Shown: positions 17,419 through 26,206 of the stretch, piece by piece
Position numbering within the stretch: position 1 is the first letter of the stretch
How the letters are laid out: each line of letters starts with the position of its first letter
Assembly: GCA_030285985.1 (NCBI GenBank)
Contig: CP127384.1
Location: 1,414,501-1,478,500, forward strand
Source of the DNA: Aquidulcibacter paucihalophilus
Lineage (GTDB): Bacteria; Pseudomonadota; Alphaproteobacteria; Caulobacterales; Caulobacteraceae
Length of the DNA stretch: 64,000 bases
Direction of reading: 5' to 3'
The notes under the pieces: model-generated
What the model saw: the letters and a program-made list of their open reading frames with translations, nothing else
Told to the model about the DNA's origin: nothing
Databases searched by the model: none
Program-made: the position numbers and the translations under genes

Positions 17419-19704
17419 CTACTTCTCCAGCGCCTGGCTGATCCCGTCCCAGTCGTCGGACGGCGGATTCTGGCGGAAGTCGGCCACCCGCGTGGCGTAT
17501 ACGGCTGTCACACCCTCAAGACCCGGCAGCGTTCCCGCCCCCTTCAGCTTCTTCAGGGCAGCCTCGGCGCCGGTCCAGTCGCGCGACCGATAGGCCTCGA
17601 GAACCGCGGCCATCCGGGCACCCGTTTCGATGAAGGCCGGGTCGGACGACATGTCCGGCGGGCCCATCAGGGCGAAGACGCGCTCGGGTGTGTCGCGGCC
17701 GACGACGCGGATGAGGTCCAGTTCAATGAGGGCGAAGTCGGGCAGGCGGGCGGCGAGGTCCTCGCCGACGAGGATGTTCACCGCATAGGCCTTGGTCAGG
17801 CTCTCCAGCCGCGAGGCCAGGTTCACGGTGTCGCCGATCAGCGAATAGCTCAGGCGCTGGCGCGACCCCATGTTGCCCACGCAGCAGGGGCCTGTGTTCA
17901 GGCCGATGCCGATCGCCACCTCACCGGGCCAGGCGGGGTCGCGGGCGCTTTCGGTGTTCAGGCGCTTCAGCGTCACGAGCATTTCCAGCGCCGCAAACGC
18001 CGCGTTGCGTTCGTGCTCGGGATCGTCCAGCGGCGCGTTCCAGAAGGCCAGGACGGCGTCGCCGATGTATTTGTCGATCGTCGCCTTGCGGGCCAGAAGT
18101 ACGTCGGTCATCGGCGTCAGCAGGTTGATCAGGAAACCGATCAGCTCCTGCGGACCGAAGCGCTCGGAAATGCGCGAGAAGCCGCGGACGTCGCTGAACA
18201 GCACCGTCATCTGGCGAACCTCGCCGCCGAGCTCCAGCTGGCCCGGGTCGCGAGCGATCCGGTCGACCAGTTCGGGCGACAGATAGCGGTCAAAGGCGTT
18301 GTGGATGTGGCTCCGCGCCCGTTCCTCCCGGTAGAAGGAGACGGCGGTGATGGCGATATAGACCGAGACAACGCCCAGCGCCGGGAAGATGGGCTCCAGC
18401 AGCAGGCCGCTGTTCCGGAAGGCGAACCACGACCCCGCCAGCACGGCGCCCAGCGCCAGCATGGCCAGCACGCCACCGCGCAGCGCGCCCAGGGCCGGGG
18501 CGGAGAGGGCGATCAGCAGGCAGAGCGCGACCATCAGGATACGCTCTGCGCCCGGAGCCCAGTCGGGCCGGGTGAGGAATTTGCCGAGGATCATCTGCTC
18601 GGCGGCCTGGGCATGGATGACGACGCCGAGTTCACCGGCCTGGGTCGGGGTCGACCGGATGTCGCGAAGGCCGATCGCGCCCGTGCCGATGAAGACGATC
18701 TGACCCTCGAACAGCCGGCGCATCTCCGCTTCGGGCAGGTCGCCCTGAAGGATCCGCCAGGCCGGCACGATCCGCTCCGGGTGAGGCGCCGTGTAGTGCA
18801 TCCACAGCTCGCCGACGTCTGTGGTCGGGACCTGCAGGTCGCCGGTCTTGACGGCGAGGACGGTTGTGACGGGACCGCCGCCCCATTCGCCGCTGCCGTC
18901 GCTGCTGCGGACCAGGACCGCGCCCGCGCCCTGGGCGACCCTGAGGGCTTCAAGGGAGAGCGAGGGAATGATCTGGCCGTCGAGATTGGCGATCAGCGGG
19001 ACCGCCCGGATGATGTCGTCCCGGCCGGCGTCGAGGCTGACCGACCCCGCGCCGGCCGCGCGATCGCCGATCACCGGCAGGCTGACGATGGCTCCGTTGT
19101 ACTCCCGCAGGACGCCCAGCGGCGGCGTTCCCGAAACCGCGACCCCCGCGTGCTCGGCCGGCCGCGCGGTGTTCGCCTCCCCGGTAAGGAAATAGCCGGT
19201 CACGGTCGGTCCGCGCCCCATGGCCTGGCCCAGCAGTTCATCGTGGTCGGTCATGGCGACGATCTCGGCGTAGTCGCCGCGCGCCTCGGGGTTCTGCCGC
19301 AGGATCTCCACGGCGCGGGCCGGCGAGGTCCTGTCCGGCTCGGAGAACACAATGTCGAAGGCGATGGCCGCCGCACCGGCCTCGGTGAGGGCGTCCGTCA
19401 GGCGCACGACGTCCGTGCGCGGCCATGGCCACTGGCCGAGACGGCGGATGCTCTCGTCATCGATATCGACGACCCGGACCCCGGCGTCCTCATAGGGGCG
19501 CGGATACGCGCGCTGATAGGTGTCGAAGACCAGATTGCTGATGCTGCCGACGAACGGCGGCTGGAAGATGTGCAGGATCAGCAGCAGCAGCGCCATGGCC
19601 AGGCCTGGCCCGGCGGTCGCGATATACCGCGTAAGCGAAAGGCTGGAGCGCGCGAGGCGCGACCCAAGTTCCTTCAGTCGCTCGGTCTCAGGCTCCGCCC
19701 CCAT
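17419..19704 (-). CDS. CHASE2-domain class III adenylate cyclase
   Basis: A 761-residue sensor cyclase. An N-terminal membrane helix lies near residues 33-50. An extracytoplasmic CHASE2 sensor domain to about residue 360 includes VRVVDIDDESIRRLGQWPWPR and the characteristic IVFIGTGAIGLRDIRSTP. Three membrane helices span about 383-455. The cytoplasmic catalytic domain has both metal aspartates, Asp505 in FSDVRGFS and Asp549 in KYIGDAV, the adenine-selecting Lys545 and the NLASRLES segment with the transition-state Asn and Arg. So an active adenylate cyclase is predicted, not a degenerate one. The start at 19702-19704 faces the TPR/FecR genes across 131 bp. CHASE2 cyclases, FecR-domain and TPR proteins often co-occur (family knowledge). 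The ligand sensed is unknown. Confidence 0.92.
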   Translation of the reverse strand: MGAEPETERLKELGSRLARSSLSLTRYIATAGPGLAMALLLLILHIFQPPFVGSISNLVFDTYQRAYPRPYEDAGVRVVDIDDESIRRLGQWPWPRTDVVRLTDALTEAGAAAIAFDIVFSEPDRTSPARAVEILRQNPEARGDYAEIVAMTDHDELLGQAMGRGPTVTGYFLTGEANTARPAEHAGVAVSGTPPLGVLREYNGAIVSLPVIGDRAAGAGSVSLDAGRDDIIRAVPLIANLDGQIIPSLSLEALRVAQGAGAVLVRSSDGSGEWGGGPVTTVLAVKTGDLQVPTTDVGELWMHYTAPHPERIVPAWRILQGDLPEAEMRRLFEGQIVFIGTGAIGLRDIRSTPTQAGELGVVIHAQAAEQMILGKFLTRPDWAPGAERILMVALCLLIALSAPALGALRGGVLAMLALGAVLAGSWFAFRNSGLLLEPIFPALGVVSVYIAITAVSFYREERARSHIHNAFDRYLSPELVDRIARDPGQLELGGEVRQMTVLFSDVRGFSRISERFGPQELIGFLINLLTPMTDVLLARKATIDKYIGDAVLAFWNAPLDDPEHERNAAFAALEMLVTLKRLNTESARDPAWPGEVAIGIGLNTGPCCVGNMGSRQRLSYSLIGDTVNLASRLESLTKAYAVNILVGEDLAARLPDFALIELDLIRVVGRDTPERVFALMGPPDMSSDPAFIETGARMAAVLEAYRSRDWTGAEAALKKLKGAGTLPGLEGVTAVYATRVADFRQNPPSDDWDGISQALEK

Positions 19705-19790
19705 GCGTCCGCCCCACTCGGAAAAAGCACTGTTCGATTAGCTCATGCGCTTCTCGCGGAACAATGTTAGCCTGATTGCTCCGCAGTTCG

Positions 19791-19805
19791 GGGATAGACT
19801 ATCCC
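19791..19805. promoter_or_regulatory. GGGATA-N3-TATCCC dyad in the divergent cyclase/TPR promoter region
   Basis: The 131-bp gap between the cyclase and the TPR/barrel gene contains GGGATA (19791-19796) and TATCCC (19800-19805), a perfect inverted repeat, 30 bp before the TPR gene start. Further upstream at 19760-19780 is AACAATGTTA followed by five bases and ATTGCT, nearly the same element as at 5538-5558. Both could bind regulators controlling the two divergent units. Confidence 0.35.
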
Positions 19806-19835
19806 GGACATTCTGCAAGCGGTTGGGGGGATTAC

Positions 19836-21173
19836 ATGAAGCGTCCAGCGTCTCGTTCGGCCTCGATTTTTCGCGCCGGCTTGTTGGCTTCTGCGGTCAT
19901 GGGCCTCTCGGTCGCGACCGTCGGGGTCGCGGCGGCCCAGGATTTTGATGCTGTTCTGGCGGCTCCGGACGATATTGAGCTCAACCTCGAATACGCGAGA
20001 CGGGCGGCAGATGCGGGCGATCTCAATGGGGCAGCCGGTGCCCTTGAGCGTGTGCTGATCGCGGATCCGAACCGTCATGGCACCCGGCTGCTGTACGCCG
20101 TTGTCCTGTTCCGCCTGGATGACCTCCAGGGCGCGCGGGACCAACTCGATCTTCTGGAGCCGGTGGCCCTGACGCCCCTGCAGCGGGCCGAGGCGGCGCG
20201 TTATCGCGCCCGGATCGAGCGCAGCCGCTCGACGACCCGGTTCAGCGGAAATGCATCGGCCTCCGTCACCTATGAGGACGACGCGGCGGGCGCACTGACG
20301 ACCCAGTTCGACTCCCTCTTCGCGCCGCCGGTCAGCGAGGAGGGGGGCGCGGCGGTGTTCGCGGCCCGCCTCAATATCGCGCACGACCTCGACGGCGCTG
20401 CCGGCTATGCGGCCTTCGGTTCGATCGGTGGTTACGACCGGTCGACCTTTGACGACATTGACGGGAATGTGCGGCGCGGGGACATCGAGGCCGGCCTGTC
20501 CTATACCGGGAGGCTGAACTCGTGGAATGTCAGCGCCGTAGCGCGCGCGCTTGATCTGCTTGATGATCCCTACATGCGGGAAGTCGGCCTGAAGGCCCAG
20601 GCCCGCTGGCGGACGAGCAACGCCACCACCTTCTCCCTCTCGGGCGAGGCGGTGAGCCAGACCTTTGATGAGCCCGGCGTGGACGCCCTCGCGCTGTTCA
20701 TTGGCGGCGACCGGGACGGCTGGCGGTATGATGTCAATCTCGGCATGACCCACCGGCTGGACGCCCGCACCAGCTTCGGTGTCTCCGCCGGCTGGCAGGA
20801 CAAGCAGGCCGACTACGAACCCTTCGGATATTCGGGGCCCGGCATTCAGGTGCGTTACGACACCAGCAGCCGTCGCGGACAGTATCTGGCCATTTCCGGC
20901 GGCATGCAGTGGCTGGAGTATGACGCGCCCGATCCCGTCTTCATCGGATTCGGCGCGCCGGCGCGCGAGGATACCCGAAGCTGGGCGCGCGTGGCAGTCG
21001 GGGCACCATTCAGCGCCTTTACGGCGGCCGGTGCGACGGGCGACTGGCGGCAGGATGTGGGTGTCGAGGGCGCGCTGACCTACGGTGCCCGGGACTCCCT
21101 GGCCCCCCTCGCGGACTATGACAGCTGGGGTGCCGAACTGCGCCTGACGTGGCGCTTCGGCGCGGCCAACTAG
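19836..21173 (+). CDS. TPR and outer-membrane beta-barrel protein
   Basis: A 445-residue exported protein beginning at ATG 19836 behind a GGGGGG ribosome site; a longer frame to 19776 lacks a site. A signal peptide ends near VAAAQ (residue 35). Residues 40-145 form TPR-like helical pairs: IELNLEYARRAADAGDLNGA, then LIADPNRHGTRLLYAVVLFR and QLDLLEPVALTPLQ. From about 155 the sequence turns into barrel strands with many aromatic ends, such as RFSGNASASVTYED and WNVSAVARALDLL, finishing in LRLTWRFGAAN. The layout resembles TPR-barrel proteins of the PgaA/Slam type. It is five bases upstream of the FecR-domain gene, divergent from the cyclase, and may build or sense an envelope structure. Function is not known. 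Confidence 0.7.
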   Translation: MKRPASRSASIFRAGLLASAVMGLSVATVGVAAAQDFDAVLAAPDDIELNLEYARRAADAGDLNGAAGALERVLIADPNRHGTRLLYAVVLFRLDDLQGARDQLDLLEPVALTPLQRAEAARYRARIERSRSTTRFSGNASASVTYEDDAAGALTTQFDSLFAPPVSEEGGAAVFAARLNIAHDLDGAAGYAAFGSIGGYDRSTFDDIDGNVRRGDIEAGLSYTGRLNSWNVSAVARALDLLDDPYMREVGLKAQARWRTSNATTFSLSGEAVSQTFDEPGVDALALFIGGDRDGWRYDVNLGMTHRLDARTSFGVSAGWQDKQADYEPFGYSGPGIQVRYDTSSRRGQYLAISGGMQWLEYDAPDPVFIGFGAPAREDTRSWARVAVGAPFSAFTAAGATGDWRQDVGVEGALTYGARDSLAPLADYDSWGAELRLTWRFGAAN

Positions 21174-21178
21174 GAGAG

Positions 21179-22102
21179 ATGAACATGATCCCGGTTCGCA
21201 CCTTCGCCGCCGTCGCCGCCCTGGCCTGCGCCCTTGCGGCCCCCGCTGTTGCCCAGGCCCAGGAGGCCGTCGGCGTCAACGCCGCCATCCGCAACAGCGT
21301 CCGCACCCAGCCCGTCGGTGAGAGCGCGCTGCGGCCCGCAGCCCTGAGGGGGCAGGTCCGCACGGGCGACGTCTTCGTCAGCGGGGCGCAGAGCCAATTG
21401 CAGATCCTGCTTCGTGACCAGTCGATCTTCACGGTCGGCTCCAACGCGCGGGTGACCATTGATCGCTTCGTGATCGATACCGACCGGCGTGCAGGCGGGG
21501 CTTCGGCCTCGGTCGCGCGCGGCGCCTTCCGTTTCGTCTCCGGTCGCGGCGGGGCCCGGCCCGGCGCCGTGCGGACTCCTGTCTCGTCCATCGGGGTGCG
21601 TGGCACGGTGGTCGAGGCGGTCGTCGGCCCCGATGCCCTGCTGGTTCTTGCCGGACACCCCGGCCTGCCGCCCTTCAGCGGTTCGCCCGATGATGCCACC
21701 CTGATCGTTCTGCGCGGACCCGGCCCGCGGGGGGCTGGCTTCGATACGCCCGGCGCGATCGATGTCACCAGCGGCGATGCGACGTTTACGCTCGAACGTC
21801 CGGGCCTGGCGGTGTTCGCATGGGCGGGCGGGACCTTCGGGCCGTTTGAACTGTCCGACGAGGCCTCGTCCCGGCTGAGCGCCCTGCTCAGGGCCGGGCC
21901 GACGTCGAACAGCGATTCCGGTGCAGGCGATGTCCTGTCCGCGAGCCTCGACGGTGGCGACCTCTTCTTCGCCGACCAGGGGCCTGCCCTTGATCCGATC
22001 GAGCCGTCCGTCGGCTGTGAGTCGGGTGGCCCGATTCAAAGCCCCGGCGGCCCCAGTCAGGGTGGTGGCTGTAGCGGCAACGGACCCAATCCCGTTCCCT
22101 GA
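21179..22102 (+). CDS. FecR-domain periplasmic protein
   Basis: A 307-residue exported protein. ATG 21179 follows an AGGAGAG ribosome site five bases from the TPR gene stop; a signal peptide ends near AQAQ (residue 24). Residues 30-130 match the FecR domain pattern: a strand with VGVNAAIRNSVRT, LRGQVRTGDVFVSGAQSQL, LLRDQSIFTVGSNARVTID and a FRFVSGRGG segment leading to TPVSSIGVRGTVVE. The C-terminal third is Gly/Ser/Pro-rich with two Cys, probably disordered. FecR-domain proteins of this stand-alone kind, without an anti-sigma helix, commonly neighbour CHASE2 cyclases and are thought to be extracellular or periplasmic beta-structured modules. The role here is unknown. Confidence 0.82.
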   Translation: MNMIPVRTFAAVAALACALAAPAVAQAQEAVGVNAAIRNSVRTQPVGESALRPAALRGQVRTGDVFVSGAQSQLQILLRDQSIFTVGSNARVTIDRFVIDTDRRAGGASASVARGAFRFVSGRGGARPGAVRTPVSSIGVRGTVVEAVVGPDALLVLAGHPGLPPFSGSPDDATLIVLRGPGPRGAGFDTPGAIDVTSGDATFTLERPGLAVFAWAGGTFGPFELSDEASSRLSALLRAGPTSNSDSGAGDVLSASLDGGDLFFADQGPALDPIEPSVGCESGGPIQSPGGPSQGGGCSGNGPNPVP

Positions 22103-22122
22103 CCTGAAAGCGAGGACCGGCC

Positions 22123-23465
<1,343 letters not shown>

Positions 23466-23481
<16 letters not shown>

Positions 23482-25322
23482 ACCGCCGCTATCCGTCGGG
23501 GCGGCGTGCCGAAGTTCGGACGCGGCGGACGCGGCGTCGGATGCGACGGCGCATGGAAGCTGTGGCAGGTTTCGCAATTCTCCGGTGCCGGCGTAGGCGA
23601 CTGTGCCGTCGTCTGACCGTGGCATTCCACGCACTCACTCACCGACGGGAGCAGCAGGTCGGTCGCTGAGCCCGATGTTGCCGCGGCATGGCACTGGGTA
23701 CAGGACGGCTGGCCCTGACGGTCGACGCGGTGCTCGCGGACGCTGTGATCAAACGCCCCGCGGCTGAGGAAGTCGCCGGGCAGGCGGACCGGGGTGAAGC
23801 GGATCGTCGGCGTCCGGAAGATGGTGTGGCAGTCGAAACAGGCACCGCGCGGGCCGAAGGCACCGCCCACGGTGTTGACCGCGCTGGCCCCCGAGGGCGA
23901 GCCGCCGACGCCGGGGCCGGCTGCGCCTGCCTCGCCAGGCCGTCTCCGGGCGGTGGCACCACCGGCGACAGGGCCGCGGCCCTGCCAGGCCATCAGGGCC
24001 GCGACCACCTGGCCCGGCTCGCCGTGCGGCAACTGGCGGACGCCGCCGGGAGTGGCGAACGACAGGGCATGGCAGCTGGCGCAGTCGCGCTCCATCTGGA
24101 TGGGCGCAAACCCCGTCTGGTCCGCATCGGGCCGGTGACAGCTGGCGCAGGTCAGGGCGGCCCCATAGCCGCGCCCGCCCAGGGTCTGGGCCATGCGCGC
24201 CGGGCCGCCGCCGGGCGACAGGTGCAGATCGTGGGGGAAGGTCAGGCCGGACGCCTCGCGCGGGCGGCTGTCGAGGGACACCCGGGTCAGACCGGCGGGG
24301 CCGGGCAGGGTGGGGCGGAAATTCGGATGGCGGGCCCAGGACGGCGCATCGGCCAGGTCGGTGTCCTTCAGCCGGTGGGTCAGGCCGGTATGGCACTGGA
24401 TGCAGGTCTGGGTGGGCGTCAGGGTCGGGATCGGCTCGGGCGGACGGCCCGCGACCGGGTTGGCGACATGTTCGACGTGGCAGCTGGCGCAGCGTTGCTC
24501 GGGCAGATTGAAGGCGCGCCGGACCCAGGCGGTGGCCTGGCCGGTGATGCCGGCCGGAGGCGGTGCGCCCCAGAGAATCCGGCCGCGAGGCGCGTGGTCC
24601 CTGACGAACGACAGCGTGTCCGGCGAGCCGGCTTGGCGCACAGAGGTCGCCGCGGCGGCCATCATGGCGGGGGTCTGGTCGCCGGCGTGGCAGGTCTTGC
24701 AGGAGGCATCGGTGACCGCGACGAAGGCTTCCTGGTGGCAGGACTGGCAGTCGTCCTCGAGGAAGGCGTGCGCCGAGGAGAGGGGGCCGGTCGACCACTG
24801 CTGGTCCGGGTCGATCCGGGCCGTCAGGTGGCCGTGGAACGCGGCCAGCGGCCAGAGCAGGCAGAGGGCGACGATGCCCAGCCCGAGGGTCCATGCGATG
24901 CGACGGCGCCCGAAAATCCGGGCCTTGGGTATGACGCCGCCGGCCGGAACGCCCGAGGCGGAGTCGCCTTCCGCCGGCTCGGCGGTGGCGAGGTTGATCA
25001 GGATGCGGCCGCCGTCGCCGTGCGACAGCGTCAGGATGTGATCGCCGAAGGTCAGACGCGGGGCGCGGCTGACGTCGATGTCGGTGCGAGTGACGAACCG
25101 GCCGTCGACGCCGAACGGCTCGCGTCCGGCCGAGACGACGCTCACCTGTCCGGGCCCCGTCAGGGTCAGGGTGGCGTGGTGCAGGCTGACCGCCAGGTCG
25201 GGCAGACGGATCTCGCAGTCCGCGCCGCGTCCGATGCGTGCGACGTCGGTCGGAAGGACCTTCTCGCGGACGATTTCGGCCCCGCTGACGCGGCGTGTCA
25301 CCTGGCGAAGGACAAGGGTCAT
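23466..25322 (-). CDS. FHA domain - TM helix - decahaem cytochrome c fusion
   Basis: A 618-residue fusion protein. Residues 1-110 form an FHA domain: GR at 31-32 (IGRGADCEIRL) and the S-x2-H pair at 46-49 (SLHH), the elements that bind phosphothreonine. A basic stretch and a membrane helix at about 141-163 lead to a periplasmic part with ten CxxCH sites at residues 192, 208, 278, 307, 392, 414, 495, 541, 564 and 583. A Gly/Ala/Arg-rich haem-free loop separates 414 and 495, and the tail is Pro-rich. So the FHA domain faces the cytoplasm and the decahaem the periplasm. The start at 25322, seven bases after the cytochrome b stop, is preferred; ATG 25358 would overlap that gene. It is third in the operon after the FAD/CNB/Fe-S and cytochrome b genes. 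Confidence 0.88.
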
Positions 25323-25329
25323 CGGGCCA

Positions 25330-26202
25330 TCACCAGTAGATGAAGACGCTGAAGACATGGGCGGTGATCGCGGCGATGAGCGCGATGGTGGTCGGCACGT
25401 GGACCGCCAGCCAGACGCTCAGCCAGGCCCGGATCTGCAGGTGGCGACGGACCTGGGCGAGGGCGGCGGCCTTGCGCTGGAGCAGCTCCTCGATCCGGTC
25501 GAGCATCTGCAGTTGGACGTCCGTCGCCTGGCGACGCAGGCCACTCAGGCGTGACAGGGCGCGTCGGTTGCCGCAGCCCCCGCGTCCGCCCGACAGCCGC
25601 CGCCACAGGTGGCCGCCGACCCGGCTTTCGTCGAGCGACATCTGTACCACCCGCGCCTGCGCCTCGGACAGCGGCTGTGCGGCATCGTTGATCTGCCGGT
25701 CCAGCGCCTTGAGCGTCTCCAGCATCTGCTTCTGGGTCGTCTCGCCGCGGTTGCGGCTGAGGTAGCGCGGGAGGATGGCGTAGACGGTGATGCCGAACAG
25801 GCCGGAGACGACGACCAGAACCATCAGGCCGTAGGCCAGGGTGTGGACGTTCCAGCCGAACTGGAAGCCCGAATGCAGGGTCGCGACCACCATGACGGCC
25901 AGGCCCAGATAGACGTGGGCCGACACCCAGGCCTTCAGCGACCAGTCGCCCGAAGTTATGGCGCGCTTTCGCAGGCCCAGCAGCGTCAGCCAGAGCACCA
26001 GCAGCGCGGCGACGGTGCCGGCCACATAGCCGAAGACGCTGCCGCCGTTCGGCCGAGGTTCGGCGTCCATCAAAAAATAGGCCGCGATGGCGATCACACA
26101 GAGGGCACCCGCCCGCCAGGCCCAGCGAAAATTGCGGTAACCCAGGAAGCCGTCGTGCTGGCCGGGATTGGAGCGTTCGCCTGTTTTCGCTGTCTTCGCC
26201 AA
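25330..26202 (-). CDS. b-type cytochrome membrane subunit with coiled-coil loop
   Basis: A 290-residue integral membrane protein. Helices lie at about 28-45, 56-77, 92-110, 120-143 and 260-288. Histidines in the helices, His96 (AHVYLGLAVM), His110 (TLHSGF), His120 and the late pair His268 (VHVPTT) and His282 (AHVFSVFIYW), are placed as in cytochrome b561-like bis-histidine haem binding. A roughly 110-residue soluble loop at 148-258 with heptad-like Leu/Ala/Arg stretches separates helix 4 from helix 5; it also holds a Gly/Arg/Cys patch. The start codon is TTG (26200-26202), four bases after the oxidoreductase stop. By context it would move electrons through the inner membrane, from the quinone pool or the Fe-S protein to the decahaem encoded next. 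This role is inferred. Confidence 0.75.
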   Translation of the reverse strand: MAKTAKTGERSNPGQHDGFLGYRNFRWAWRAGALCVIAIAAYFLMDAEPRPNGGSVFGYVAGTVAALLVLWLTLLGLRKRAITSGDWSLKAWVSAHVYLGLAVMVVATLHSGFQFGWNVHTLAYGLMVLVVVSGLFGITVYAILPRYLSRNRGETTQKQMLETLKALDRQINDAAQPLSEAQARVVQMSLDESRVGGHLWRRLSGGRGGCGNRRALSRLSGLRRQATDVQLQMLDRIEELLQRKAAALAQVRRHLQIRAWLSVWLAVHVPTTIALIAAITAHVFSVFIYW

Positions 26203-26206
26203 GGGT

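Noticed and set aside
16810..19770. A plus-strand open frame of 986 codons opposite the phosphodiesterase and cyclase
   Set aside because: It mirrors the real minus-strand genes in GC-rich DNA, has no recognisable motif and contains His/Arg/Gln-rich nonsense composition.
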